A DNA stretch of 64,000 nucleotides from SVQP01 sp045650025 (GCA_045650025.1 JAZRQR010000130.1:4934-68933); one strand, 5' to 3'; positions 1 to 8,514 are shown, counted from the first letter of the stretch. The notes: a model not told the origin generated them from the sequence alone. Translations and numbers: made by a program.

Positions 1-585
1 GTCATATGCTCCGCGCGCCAGCATGGCATTTGTAATGGTCGCGATCTCGGGAGAATCGGGCTTGGCATTCATATCCCCCATCAGCACCAGCGGCTGGGGG
101 TATTTATCCAAAGCTGCGCACAAAAGCGCGGCTTCGATCTGTCTTGCCACAGCGCCCACGTGATCCAGGTGGGTATTGCACACGCAAATCTCGCGCTCTG
201 CCTCAAAGCTATACAGCACGGCAACGGTTGCCATGCGCGGGCAGGGGCTCTGGTCGCCACCCAGCGTGGAGCCTGCAACCGAAGGCGTGGCGGTCAGCCA
301 GAAATTTTCCACGTGCGCGGGCGAAAACCCTTGCTTACGGTAGGCAATTGCCATGGATTCCCCTTGATAATTCCGCTCTCTGCCGCAGCCCACAAAGGCA
401 TACTCGGGCATATGCTGCTCCAGATACGCGCGCATCAGATGCGTGCATTCCTGAAAGCCCACGATATCCGGCTTTTGCATCTCCAGCATGGCGATGACGC
501 GGTCGGTGCGGTTGGTAAAGCTGTTGATCCCGTCACCTGCGTTGTCCACGCGCAAATTATAGGTCATGATCTTGACGTTTGCCAT
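1..585 (-). CDS. Endonuclease/exonuclease/phosphatase (EEP) family protein, C-terminus cut by window edge
   Basis: 195 codons are open from the ATG at 585 to the window edge with no stop, so the C-terminus is missing. The start follows a GGAGGAG ribosome site. The protein begins MANVKIMTYNLRVDNAG and carries EEP-superfamily markers in order: the MTYNLR strand, a QEC metal-binding glutamate near residue 50, THLDHVG, and MGDMNAKPDS. These are metal-dependent phosphoester hydrolases. No signal peptide is seen, so it is probably cytoplasmic. It follows murC on the same strand with only 20 bp between and could share its transcript. Substrate unknown. Confidence 0.85.
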   Translation of the reverse strand, partial: MANVKIMTYNLRVDNAGDGINSFTNRTDRVIAMLEMQKPDIVGFQECTHLMRAYLEQHMPEYAFVGCGRERNYQGESMAIAYRKQGFSPAHVENFWLTATPSVAGSTLGGDQSPCPRMATVAVLYSFEAEREICVCNTHLDHVGAVARQIEAALLCAALDKYPQPLVLMGDMNAKPDSPEIATITNAMLARGAYD

Positions 586-605
586 ACTTGTCTCTCCTCC
601 TTCTT

Positions 606-2009
606 TTAAAGGGTCAGGGGCAGCAGATCAAAGAGCTTATACACGTCACCCGCGCCCATGACGATCACGGCGTCGCGCTCGGTGACCTGCTCGCTCAAAT
701 ACTCTGCAACGCTTTGGTACTCGGCAATATACTTGGCACGCGCGCCGATGCGGGACGCCAGCTTTGCCGAGCTCATGCCCTTGCTGTCCTTCTCGCGCGC
801 GGCGTAAATATCCACAAGCACCACCTGATCGGCTGCATCAAACGCGCCCGCAAACTGGTCTGCCAGCTGCGCGGTGCGGCTGTAGGTATGAGGCTGGAAC
901 ACGCAGAATACGCGTGCAAAGCCCATTTTGCCAACGCCCTGCAGCGTTGCTGCCACCTCGGTGGGGTGATGCCCGTAATCATCGTACACGGCAGCACCGT
1001 TGAGCTTGCCCTTATACTCCATGCGTCTGCCCGCTCCGCGGAACGCATGCAAGCCGCTTGCGATCTGCTCAGCGCAAAGTCCGCACAAATGCGCGCTTGC
1101 CGCTGCTGCCAGCGCGTTATAGACGTTATGCTTACCGGGGACGCTGAGCGCCACGTGTGCAAACGCCTCGCCGTCCAGCAAAATATCAAACGACGGAAAA
1201 CCGCCATCATAGCAAACGTTGACCGCACGGAAGGTGGCATACTCGTTTTCAATGCCAAACGTGACCGTACCGCCTACGTACTGTGCAAGCGATGCCATGA
1301 CCTCGGGGTCGTCACAGTTTGCAACCGCAAAGCCACTCTCCCCCGTCAGATCGGCATACTTGCCAAACGAGGTGCGGATCTGCTCCATGCTCTTGAAATA
1401 ATCCACGTGCTCCATTTCCACGTTGAGAAGCACGGCAATGCCCGGATTGAAATCCAGGAAGGAATCCATATACTCGCAAGCCTCAAAGATAAAATGCTGC
1501 TTGCCGCCGATGCGGTACGCGCCGTCCAGGCACGCGGTGGTCGCACCCGAAAGCACGGTGGGATCTGCTCCCGCATCCACAAAGATCTGCGCACACATGG
1601 AGGTGCAGGTGCTCTTGCCGTGCATACCCGCAATGCCCACGCGATGTGCGTATCCCATCATGATATAGCCCAGGTAATCCGCGCGCGATACGCAAGGAAT
1701 GCCCTGTGCCTTGGCATAGGCGTATTCGGGGTTGTCGGGCGAGATCGCCACGGTGTACACCACCATATCCGCGCCCTCTGCCGCCACCGCATCATGCTCG
1801 TAAAACACGCGGATGCCGCTCTGCTCCAGCGACTGCGTCACGGCGGTGCAGGTGCGGTCGGTGCCGCTGACCGCATAGCCGCGCTGATGGGTGATCAGCG
1901 CCAGCGAGGACATCATGACGCCGCCTACGCCTACAAAATGAATATGCTTTGCGCCGTCCAGCATTTGTGCAATGGCGGCAGCGCCAAAATGCGTATTGGG
2001 AGTTGCCAT
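606..2009 (-). CDS. murC: UDP-N-acetylmuramate--L-alanine ligase
   Basis: 467 aa, normal for MurC, which adds L-Ala to UDP-MurNAc using ATP in cytoplasmic peptidoglycan synthesis. The Mur ligase plan is visible: nucleotide-binding N-terminus (GVGGVMMSS, residues 27-35), ATP loop at 126-134 (AGMHGKSTC), EACEYMDSFL, NVEMEHVDYF, DDYGHHPTEV and VFQPHTYSRT followed by DIYAARE. The start at 2009 is chosen over an upstream in-frame ATG at 2027 because AGGAGAGAG lies directly before it. The ATP loop has Met where most MurC proteins have Thr, and Ser for the usual Thr after Lys. DDYxHHP and the HTYSRT region favour MurC over other Mur ligases. Confidence 0.95.
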   Translation of the reverse strand: MATPNTHFGAAAIAQMLDGAKHIHFVGVGGVMMSSLALITHQRGYAVSGTDRTCTAVTQSLEQSGIRVFYEHDAVAAEGADMVVYTVAISPDNPEYAYAKAQGIPCVSRADYLGYIMMGYAHRVGIAGMHGKSTCTSMCAQIFVDAGADPTVLSGATTACLDGAYRIGGKQHFIFEACEYMDSFLDFNPGIAVLLNVEMEHVDYFKSMEQIRTSFGKYADLTGESGFAVANCDDPEVMASLAQYVGGTVTFGIENEYATFRAVNVCYDGGFPSFDILLDGEAFAHVALSVPGKHNVYNALAAAASAHLCGLCAEQIASGLHAFRGAGRRMEYKGKLNGAAVYDDYGHHPTEVAATLQGVGKMGFARVFCVFQPHTYSRTAQLADQFAGAFDAADQVVLVDIYAAREKDSKGMSSAKLASRIGARAKYIAEYQSVAEYLSEQVTERDAVIVMGAGDVYKLFDLLPLTL

Positions 2010-2184
2010 ACTCTCTCCTATCTGCAATTCATGAATTCGACATGAAATTGTAACGATTTTTTTACCTATACAAACAAATATTCACACAATCATCACATTG
2101 CACATGAATACTTGTCACATTATCGTTGTAAAATAAAATTTACCAGTTTGACAATTAAACATTATGAACACGGAGGACCGTATT

Positions 2185-2484
2185 ATGCAAATTACTGATA
2201 TTAAGATCAGGAAGCTCTTTGATGACGGCCCCATGAAAGCCATAGTTTCTGTCACCTTCGATTATCAGCTGGCTGTCCATGACATCAAAGTCATCTATGC
2301 ACGCGACAAGTACTTTGTCGTAATGCCCAGTCGCAAGAATCCCGATGAGACCTACAGAGATATTGCTCACCCCATCAACGCACAGTTCCGCAGCACGCTG
2401 GAGGAAGCGATCATCGTAGCATATCAAAAGGAAGTTGAGCTTGCCAATGCGGCTGCAGAGCAACAAGAACCCGCAACCTACTAA
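2185..2484 (+). CDS. spoVG: Septation/sporulation regulator SpoVG
   Basis: 99 aa. SpoVG is a small RNA/DNA-binding regulator of Firmicutes affecting sporulation, septation and other processes. Family hallmarks are the N-terminal ITDIKIRKL strand, MKAIVSVTFD, VHDIKVI, FVVMPSRKNPD and RDIAHPIN. The start at 2185 is preferred over the upstream ATG at 2164 because GGAGG (2172-2176) sits 8 nt before it. The C-terminal tail is rich in Ala, Glu and Gln and looks disordered. It stands alone, with a hairpin terminator directly downstream. Confidence 0.95.
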   Translation: MQITDIKIRKLFDDGPMKAIVSVTFDYQLAVHDIKVIYARDKYFVVMPSRKNPDETYRDIAHPINAQFRSTLEEAIIVAYQKEVELANAAAEQQEPATY

Positions 2485-2505
2485 TCCGGCAAATCCCTAA
2501 AAAAC

Positions 2506-2533
2506 GCTTCCCTTTCAAGGGGAGGCTTTTTTT
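2506..2533 (+). terminator. Rho-independent terminator after spoVG
   Basis: GCTTCCCTTT and AAGGGGAGGC pair with two G-U pairs around a short loop, followed by seven T residues. It lies 21 nt after the spoVG stop. Confidence 0.8.
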
Positions 2534-2538
2534 ATGCC

Positions 2539-3045
2539 TTACAGCGTGCCAAAGCCAAACAGCACGCCATCGTTCCCCACGTGCAGCGTGCCGAATTTGC
2601 CCTCGAACAAGCTGCCCGGATTGCAAAGCAGCAGCGGCTTTTGCAGCACCTGCGAGCCCACACGCTCGCCTGCCTCAAGCCATTGCTGATGTGCCCTGTG
2701 CGTATGCCCGTACAAAAGCACGTCCGCCTGCATCTGCGCCGCAAACGCGCATGCACGCTCCAAGCCACCCTTGACGCCGTGGGTATGCCCGTGCATCAGG
2801 AGAATGCGGTAGGCTCCCACCTCCAAAAGCGCATGCTCGGGCACGCCGAGCCCCTCAAAGGTGGCGGTAAAATCGCAGTTGCCGCGCACACAGCGCACGC
2901 AAAGATCCTGATATTCCAGCACGCGCAAATCATGCAAGCCGTCCCCTAAAAACAGCACGGCATCGGGTGCGCGCAGCTGGCGCTCCAGCACAAGATCGAT
3001 CCGGTCCGCTCTGCCGTGCGAATCGGCCAGTACCAAATACTCCAT
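2539..3045 (-). CDS. YfcE/MJ0936-family metallophosphoesterase
   Basis: 168 aa, the length of compact calcineurin-like phosphodiesterases. The metal-binding blocks appear in order: LADSHG near the N-terminus, LGDGLHD, RGNCD, LMHGHTHG and YGHTH. Such enzymes hydrolyse phosphodiesters with Mn/Ni in the cytoplasm; the natural substrate is unclear. The ATG directly follows the TGA of the lipid kinase upstream, and its GGAG lies inside that gene, suggesting translational coupling. Confidence 0.9.
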   Translation of the reverse strand: MEYLVLADSHGRADRIDLVLERQLRAPDAVLFLGDGLHDLRVLEYQDLCVRCVRGNCDFTATFEGLGVPEHALLEVGAYRILLMHGHTHGVKGGLERACAFAAQMQADVLLYGHTHRAHQQWLEAGERVGSQVLQKPLLLCNPGSLFEGKFGTLHVGNDGVLFGFGTL

Positions 3046-4014
3046 TCAGCAAGCTCCAACGGGTGTGGGCTCGCAGGCGGGCGCGTAGGTCGCACCGCGC
3101 GGCACGATCAGGCAAAGCGCATTGCGCGCAGCGCTGATCTCCAGCTCGGTCGCCTCCACCACTTCACCGTCCACGCAAATGCTTTGCGGTGCATCAAAGG
3201 TATAGCGAATGGTATGTACCTTGACGTAATCGATGACACGTCTGGCTCTCGGAGAATGCACGTAGCTGCCGCTCTTATACTGCTTGACCAGCGATACAAA
3301 CTTGACGCGAGAGATATTTTTGATCATAAGCACGTCCAGCACGCCGTCCTTGATGTGTGCCAAGGGCGAAGAATGGAATCCGCCGCCACACCACTCGCCG
3401 TTTGCCACGGCGGTCAGCAGCATATTGCGCTTTTGCGCGGGCGCGCCGTCCAAGGAAATGCTTGCCTTGACGCCGGGCTTGCGCACAAGCGTGAGCACCA
3501 GCCCCGCAATATACCCCATTCCGGCAGGCAGCAGCTTGCTTTTTTTGAGCTTGGACGTCATCTTGACTACCTCGCAATCAAAGCCGATGTTAATCATATT
3601 GGTGCACAGGCGATCGTTATAGCGGATCAGATCCACGTACTGCGTCTGTCCGTCCAGCTGCGCATCAATATCCAAGAAGGCTTGCTTTCCCTCAAAATTG
3701 CGCACGAAATCGTTGCCCGTTCCGACGGGAATGACGCCAACGGCGGCATTGGGGTGTCCGTAGGCACCGCACACCGTTTCGGAAAGTGTACCGTCACCGC
3801 CGCAGGCATAAAAGTGCAGCTGCGTTTTTGGCTCACGCGTGCAAAGCGCATCCACAAAAGAGGTGGCATCCCCCGGTTGACCGGTCATATGGATCTCGAA
3901 ATTCACTCCGCGCGCGCTGCAGGCTTGCTCGATCTGCGTTCTCAGATCTGCCTTTCCCTCACTTTTACCGGCTGCGGGATTGAGTATAAAGACGTGCTTT
4001 ACGGTGCTTTCCAT
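3046..4014 (-). CDS. YegS/BmrU-type lipid (diacylglycerol) kinase family protein
   Basis: 322 aa. Members phosphorylate diacylglycerol or similar lipids at the inner membrane face. Visible are the N-terminal NPAAGKSEGK, the nucleotide loop GGDGTLSETV, and VGVIPVGTGNDFVRNF, then a C-terminal beta domain ending in ICVDGEVVEA. Start 4014 has a GGGAAGG site; the longer reading to 4044 lacks one. It forms a two-gene unit with the phosphoesterase downstream. The exact lipid is not determinable; DgkB is the closest plausible role. Confidence 0.9.
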   Translation of the reverse strand: MESTVKHVFILNPAAGKSEGKADLRTQIEQACSARGVNFEIHMTGQPGDATSFVDALCTREPKTQLHFYACGGDGTLSETVCGAYGHPNAAVGVIPVGTGNDFVRNFEGKQAFLDIDAQLDGQTQYVDLIRYNDRLCTNMINIGFDCEVVKMTSKLKKSKLLPAGMGYIAGLVLTLVRKPGVKASISLDGAPAQKRNMLLTAVANGEWCGGGFHSSPLAHIKDGVLDVLMIKNISRVKFVSLVKQYKSGSYVHSPRARRVIDYVKVHTIRYTFDAPQSICVDGEVVEATELEISAARNALCLIVPRGATYAPACEPTPVGAC

Positions 4015-4122
4015 ACGTTTTCCTTCCCTTTCACGCGTGTTCAAACACGCTATCAGTTTATTATATCACAAACCCATGCGCCTTGTCTACCTTTTTTCAC
4101 AGTTTTTTTGTGCTCCTCATAC

Positions 4123-4128
4123 TATAAT
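4123..4128 (+). promoter_or_regulatory. Candidate -10 box for the small-gene cluster
   Basis: TATAAT lies 31 bp before the first small gene, but no good -35 box is seen at the usual spacing. Confidence 0.4.
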
Positions 4129-4158
4129 AGTACATATGTGAAAGGAGAACGAACCATC

Positions 4159-4401
4159 ATGACACTTGACAGAAACGCGGTGGAAAGGCTGCTGGCGCTC
4201 AACGACAGGCAGCTGGCACTTGTGATCAAAAAGCTGATGGCAGAGGCGGGGCTTGACCCTGCTATGGTGCAGCTCAATTCCTCGGGCATTGCCGCCCTGC
4301 GTGCTGCCCTTGCCATGGCAACCGACGAGGACCTTAAGCACGCAAGTGAGCAGCTTGCCAAGCTGCAGAAAAACGGAGGCAAGCATGGCGGAGCAGGATA
4401 A
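4159..4401 (+). CDS. Small protein of unknown function, first of a three-gene cluster
   Basis: 80 aa beginning MTLDRNAVERLLALNDRQLA, with AAAGGAG upstream. It appears fully helical: Leu/Ala-rich stretches, then a Gly/Lys-rich tail. No membrane segment or catalytic motif is seen. It overlaps the next gene by 17 nt. Co-transcription with two other short proteins suggests a complex or shared process; I do not recognise the family and assign no function. Confidence 0.75.
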   Translation: MTLDRNAVERLLALNDRQLALVIKKLMAEAGLDPAMVQLNSSGIAALRAALAMATDEDLKHASEQLAKLQKNGGKHGGAG

Positions 4402-4711
4402 GCTGCAGCAGCTTCTGGAGGATCCCGAGGTGCTGGCTGCGGCAGACGGGACAGATGCCCCGCAAGACATGCTGCCCGCAAGTGCCCCTGCAGCCTCCAT
4501 GCCGGGCGCAATACCGCCCGATCTGATGGCAAAGCTGCCCGCACTGATGGGCGCGATTGGACCTCTTTTGGGCGCGGACGGCGGCAAAAAGGACGAAAAG
4601 ACCGCGCTCTTGCTGGCGCTCAAGCCCTACATGAGTCCCGTGCGTTGCGACGCCATTGACAAGCTGATCATGCTCGGACGGCTGGGCGAGGTCATGCGGC
4701 AATTGCATTAA
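4385..4711 (+). CDS. Small protein of unknown function, second of a three-gene cluster
   Basis: 108 aa beginning MAEQDKLQQLLEDPEVLAAA. AACGGAGG inside the previous gene sets the start. The middle is Pro/Ala-rich (ASAPAASMPGAIPPDLMAKL), then a hydrophobic segment (LPALMGAIGPLLG), then LLLALKPYMSPVRCDAIDK with a charged helical end. This resembles small Clostridia proteins sometimes linked with sporulation, but that is impression only. Confidence 0.75.
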   Translation: MAEQDKLQQLLEDPEVLAAADGTDAPQDMLPASAPAASMPGAIPPDLMAKLPALMGAIGPLLGADGGKKDEKTALLLALKPYMSPVRCDAIDKLIMLGRLGEVMRQLH

Positions 4712-4724
4712 GGAGGGCAAAGGA

Positions 4725-5063
4725 ATGTACGTAAAACCCTCGCGCAAGCAGATACGCGGCGTCTACGTGCCCGAAAATTACCACGGCACCGCCTTTGACG
4801 AGCAGGAAGGTTTCCGGCACGATGCGCCGTCCTTCGCCCCTGCCAAGGAGTCCGACGAGGTAAGCACCGCACACGCACAAGAGCCCGACGCCAAGAAAGC
4901 CGAGAGCGCAGGGCTCTCCTCCCTGTTCTCGGGGCTTGGCAGCCTGCGCTCGGATGATATTTTATTGCTTGCCCTGATCCTGCTGCTTGCCCGCAGCGAT
5001 TCCCACGGGCAAAGCGCAGCCGACATCCTGCCCATGCTGGCGATTCTCTTGTTTATCGGGTAG
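4725..5063 (+). CDS. Small protein with hydrophobic C-terminal repeats, third of the cluster
   Basis: 112 aa. Thirteen nt after the previous stop, with GGAGGG before the start. The N-terminal half is polar (a YVPENYHGTAF motif at about 14-24, then acidic linker). The C-terminal 40 residues contain two similar hydrophobic blocks, DDILLLALILLLARSDS and ADILPMLAILLFIG, each entered by Asp. They could be membrane-associated amphipathic helices. Function unknown. Confidence 0.75.
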   Translation: MYVKPSRKQIRGVYVPENYHGTAFDEQEGFRHDAPSFAPAKESDEVSTAHAQEPDAKKAESAGLSSLFSGLGSLRSDDILLLALILLLARSDSHGQSAADILPMLAILLFIG

Positions 5064-5071
5064 CACGCAAC

Positions 5072-5104
5072 AAAAAAGAGCCGACGCACGCGTCGGCTCT
5101 TTTA
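5072..5104. terminator. Bidirectional terminator
   Basis: AGAGCCGACG and CGTCGGCTCT form a 10-bp stem around a CACG loop, with A residues on one side and T residues on the other. It serves the small-gene cluster and the converging gene at 5102. Confidence 0.85.
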
Positions 5105-6076
5105 TTCTTGCGCATTGCTCTGCATGATCACCCAGTTGGCATATCCCTTGGCGATCACGTAATCCAGCGCATCGGTCTGGTCGGTATCCAGCGCCAGGCG
5201 CGGCGAGTAGCGCAGCAGGTCATACTGCATGGACTCCAGCACGTAGCTGACAGTCAACACGGTAGCTTGCCCGCTTTCCTGCTCCCCTGCTTGCGTATCG
5301 GTCTCAGGCTGCGTATCGGGCGCTATCTCTGCAAGCGGCAAGCCACGCAGATCCAGCACCAGAAAATCACACACGCCAAGCAGCTGCGCGGCGGTGTACA
5401 CGTCGTAATCGGCAGCCAGCAGCACCTCGGGGGTGATCAGCACGCCAATGGCGCAATCGCCTGCCAAGCCCTTGACGCGGCGCAGATACTGCAGAATTTC
5501 GGTAATATTGGCTTGCGTGGGGGCAAGTCCCGTCAAAAAGATCTCGTCCACGCCTGCCGCTGCGGCTTCGGCAATCAGCGCCGCTTCGTAGGAAAGTGCC
5601 AGCTCACGCAAGGCGGCATCCGGCTCGGCAAAGCCCTCGATGGGCATGTACGCGCTGACGTACAAGCCGTTCTGGTGCAGCTCCTGCACGTTTTTAGAAA
5701 GGTTGACGCTGCCGCATTCCTCCCATCCCGCGCGCTCGCACACGGCGGAATCATACGCAGGCGCGCCGTCCGCGGCACACAAAGGAGCGCAAAGCTGGGT
5801 AATGCCCGCATACAGGTACGAGCTGTAGCGATTGCCGATTTGGTAGGCATGCGCCTTAATGGGCGCTACCGTGACGGGCAGGATCTCCTGCTCGGGCACC
5901 GTGACCTCGCTCTCCTGCTCGGTAGCAGGATATTGCTCCGCGGTGCGCAACAGCCAATTGCCCACGCCAAGACTTGCAGCAAAGGTTGCGCCAAGCAGCA
6001 ACACGATGGCTGCCGCCACCGCCCACTTGACCCAGGTGTTCTGTTTTTTGCCTGCGAGCACCCGTCTCTTTGCCAT
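5102..6076 (-). CDS. Membrane-anchored extracytoplasmic protein of unknown function
   Basis: 324 aa. A basic start (MAKRRVLAGKKQNTW) leads into one membrane helix at about 17-42, so the rest is probably outside the cell. The exported part alternates helices and strands, including a long Ala-rich helix near 150-175 followed by DEIFLTGLAP, giving the impression of a TIM-barrel glycosidase-like domain, but no catalytic pair can be named. A low-complexity Asp/Glu/Gln/Thr loop lies near 255-270. Its start is 25 bp after the lipoprotein gene upstream, and the pair probably forms an operon. Confidence 0.7.
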   Translation of the reverse strand: MAKRRVLAGKKQNTWVKWAVAAAIVLLLGATFAASLGVGNWLLRTAEQYPATEQESEVTVPEQEILPVTVAPIKAHAYQIGNRYSSYLYAGITQLCAPLCAADGAPAYDSAVCERAGWEECGSVNLSKNVQELHQNGLYVSAYMPIEGFAEPDAALRELALSYEAALIAEAAAAGVDEIFLTGLAPTQANITEILQYLRRVKGLAGDCAIGVLITPEVLLAADYDVYTAAQLLGVCDFLVLDLRGLPLAEIAPDTQPETDTQAGEQESGQATVLTVSYVLESMQYDLLRYSPRLALDTDQTDALDYVIAKGYANWVIMQSNAQE

Positions 6077-6101
6077 ACTCTCCCTCTTTTCCGCTTCTAA
6101 A

Positions 6102-7175
6102 TCAATCCAGATTTAACAGGTCAAGGCTCTTACCGTACTCGTTGAGCTCAACCGTCATGTTCTTCTTAATACCGTCCTCGTATTCGCCCATCTTGGCGGA
6201 CTGGTAATATTGCAGCAGGCGCTCGCCGTACATCAGCACGTAAAGCTCCTCGATCGGCATACGCATGATCACGCAATAGCCGCTGCCGTATTCCACCACA
6301 CCGCTGGTCTCGTATTCGCCAAGCGCAAAGGTTGCCGCCTCGTATTCCTCTCCCATTTCACCGTAGGTGAAGTAGAAGCCGGACTCGGTCACGGTGTTGT
6401 CCTTGTTGATCTTGGAGCCAATGTACTGGCACATCAGGGAGTATCTCTCCTGATCGTCGGTGCATGCCGCCAGATCGTCCGCAACTGCCTTGGCAGTCTC
6501 GTAATATTCGTCCTTCTTGCTCTGATCCTCCACGGGCACGTACACGTGAATGGTTCTGGCGTAGTCTTCGCCCGCAAGCACGTAATCCAAGTATTCCGAG
6601 AAATTACGCTCGCCGTACTCGAAAATGCCGCCGTCCACCAGCGCGTAGTACATAGCAGACTCCAGGTAGCTGACGCGGTAGATAAAGCGCAGATAGTGGT
6701 CGGTCAGGTCGTTTTCCGCAAGCCACTCCAGGTATGCATCAAAGTCGCCGCCAAAGCCGCCCTCTGCCTCGCTCTGGTTGACCAGTGCCTCGATCTGCTC
6801 CTGCACGTAAGAGTCAATGTCCTTATCCTGGGTATTGACCATCAGATTCTTGCAGCCGGTAATGATGGCGTAATTTGCCTTGAGGTTTTCCAAGACAAGC
6901 TGCTCCAGCTCAGGATAATGCTCTTGCGCGGTGCGCTCGTTTTCCCAAATGCCCTTGCCGTATTTTTGCTCCAGCGTTGCCTTGTAGGTGTTGGCTACAA
7001 AGCGCAGCTCCTCGTAATAGATCTCGTATTCGTCGCACTTACCAACCACGCGCATTTCCTGCTCGGTGCTCTCCACGGGCTCGATCTTGTCGCCGCAGCC
7101 AACCAGCGTCAGCATCAGCAGCAGGAGTGCCATGGTGCACGCCAGCATACGCAAGAGTTTGTTTTTTTGCATCAT
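6102..7175 (-). CDS. Lipoprotein, possible PrsA/SurA-like foldase
   Basis: 357 aa. The lipobox LTLVGC puts the lipid-modified Cys at 27. GGAGG lies 5-8 nt before tandem ATGs, so the start is 7175 or 7172. After Cys the protein is acidic and helical, with YKATLEQKYG and repeated helices typical of SurA/PrsA N-terminal chaperone regions, then a stretch near 200-300 where a parvulin domain would sit (ARTIHVYVPVED, SGFYFTYGEMGEEYEAATFAL, GVVEYGSGYCVIMRM). This resembles a degenerate parvulin repeat. Role inferred: folding of exported proteins. Confidence 0.75.
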   Translation of the reverse strand: MMQKNKLLRMLACTMALLLLMLTLVGCGDKIEPVESTEQEMRVVGKCDEYEIYYEELRFVANTYKATLEQKYGKGIWENERTAQEHYPELEQLVLENLKANYAIITGCKNLMVNTQDKDIDSYVQEQIEALVNQSEAEGGFGGDFDAYLEWLAENDLTDHYLRFIYRVSYLESAMYYALVDGGIFEYGERNFSEYLDYVLAGEDYARTIHVYVPVEDQSKKDEYYETAKAVADDLAACTDDQERYSLMCQYIGSKINKDNTVTESGFYFTYGEMGEEYEAATFALGEYETSGVVEYGSGYCVIMRMPIEELYVLMYGERLLQYYQSAKMGEYEDGIKKNMTVELNEYGKSLDLLNLD

Positions 7176-7286
7176 ATATTCCTCCGAAAGCCTTATAGGC
7201 ATATCATTTCACGATAATTATACACCCCTATTGTGACATGGCTGTGAATATCTCGCATTTTTTTGCACGCACTTGCAAAAAAAGGC

Positions 7287-7315
7287 TTTTCAAAATCGCA
7301 TTTGCATGTTATAAT
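7287..7315 (+). promoter_or_regulatory. Promoter of hprK
   Basis: TTTTCA (7287-7292), 17-bp spacer, perfect TATAAT (7310-7315). It ends 30 bp before the start codon. Confidence 0.75.
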
Positions 7316-7345
7316 GAGGGGGAACCTTAGTAAAGGAGCATTGAC

Positions 7346-8278
7346 ATGGAAGAAATTTATACCATTCCCCTTTCGCAGCTGGCAAAGGAATTTTCGTTTG
7401 AGCAGCTGTGCGTGCCCGAGGATTACGAGACCGTGCTGGTTCGCACCCCCGAGATCTCGCGCCCCGGCTTGGCTCTTGCCGGCTTTTACGGCATTTTTGA
7501 CCGCGACCGTATTCAGATCATCGGCAACGCCGAGCACAGATATTTGGAAGGCCTTGCGCCCGACGTGCGCAAAAAGGCACTCCTTGCCTTTATCAAATCG
7601 CTGCCTGTGGCAGTGCTGATCACCTCGGGCAACCCCGTGTTCCCCGAAATGATCGAGCAGGCGCAGATCTCGGGCGTTCCCGTGTTGCGCACCCAGGAGC
7701 AGACCAGCCCCATTATGGCAGCACTGATCGCCTCGCTCAACCAGCACTTGGCGCCCCGCATCACGCGCCACGGCGTATTGGTCGAGGTATACGGCGAGGG
7801 TATTTTGCTGCTGGGTGACAGTGGCGTTGGTAAGAGTGAAACTGCGATTGAGCTTGTCAAGAGAGGTCACCGTCTGATCGCGGACGACGCCGTGGAGATC
7901 AAGCGCGTATCCGCCAAGACGCTGGTGGGATCTGCGCCCGAGATCATCCGTCACTACGTAGAGCTGCGCGGCATCGGTATTGTGGATATCCGCCGCCTGT
8001 TCGGTATGGGTGCTGTCAAGGAGACCGAGAAGATCGACCTGGTAATCAACTTGGAGCAATGGGTACAGGGTAAGATGTACGACCGCCTGGGTCTGGATGA
8101 GCAAAAGGTGGATATTTTGGGCATTAAGGTGCCCTGCACCACCATCCCCGTCAAGCCCGGCCGTAACCTTGCCATTATCTTAGAGATTGCGGCTATGAAC
8201 AACCGCCAGAAGCGCATGGGCTACAACACCGTAGAGGAGTTCAACAAGAAGCTCATGGGACAGATGGGCTTGGAATAA
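7346..8278 (+). CDS. hprK: HPr kinase/phosphorylase
   Basis: 310 aa, normal length. It phosphorylates and dephosphorylates Ser46 of HPr, controlling carbon catabolite repression in Firmicutes. The N-terminal domain is followed by Walker A GDSGVGKS at 157-164 and the HPrK signature ELRGIGIVDIRRLFG at 206-220; ADDAVEI carries catalytic acids. AAAGGAG precedes the ATG. It is transcribed alone from its own promoter. lgt, its frequent neighbour elsewhere, is not next to it. Confidence 0.97.
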   Translation: MEEIYTIPLSQLAKEFSFEQLCVPEDYETVLVRTPEISRPGLALAGFYGIFDRDRIQIIGNAEHRYLEGLAPDVRKKALLAFIKSLPVAVLITSGNPVFPEMIEQAQISGVPVLRTQEQTSPIMAALIASLNQHLAPRITRHGVLVEVYGEGILLLGDSGVGKSETAIELVKRGHRLIADDAVEIKRVSAKTLVGSAPEIIRHYVELRGIGIVDIRRLFGMGAVKETEKIDLVINLEQWVQGKMYDRLGLDEQKVDILGIKVPCTTIPVKPGRNLAIILEIAAMNNRQKRMGYNTVEEFNKKLMGQMGLE

Positions 8279-8300
8279 CCCTGCATAACGTAAAAATCCG

Positions 8301-8446
8301 CTCCCATTGTAGGGGTCGACGTCCTCGGCGACCTGCATCCCCATTGTAGGGGTCGACGTCCTCGGAGACTCGCATCCCCATTGTAGGGGTCGACGTCCTC
8401 GGCGACCCGCATCCCCATTGTAGGGGTCGACGTCCTCGGCGACCCG
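8301..8446. repeat. Four tandem 37-bp hairpin-forming units
   Basis: Four contiguous units repeat at exactly 37-bp spacing (the ATTGTAGGGG core begins at 8306, 8343, 8380 and 8417). Each has GGGTCG, a CGTCCTCG-containing loop and CGACCC or a decayed version, so each can form a 6-bp hairpin. No unique spacers separate the units. A diverged single member lies at 23766-23793, and a truncated TTGTAGGGGCGA piece near 8538-8549. Confidence 0.85.
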
Positions 8447-8481
8447 TTAAGGCAAAAATTGATCCGCAGAAAACAAAAATT

Positions 8482-8514
8482 AACCCCGACAGATTTTGAA
8501 GGTCTGCCGGGGTT
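8482..8514 (+). terminator. Possible terminator hairpin downstream of hprK
   Basis: AACCCCG-A-CAGA pairs with TCTG-C-CGGGGTT around a short loop. No clear T tract follows, so termination is uncertain. Confidence 0.4.

Noticed and set aside
579..2045. A 488-codon plus-strand frame opposite murC
   Set aside because: murC motifs and start site are unambiguous on the minus strand.
8301..8446. CRISPR array
   Set aside because: The 37-bp units are contiguous with no unique spacers, and no cas gene is present.
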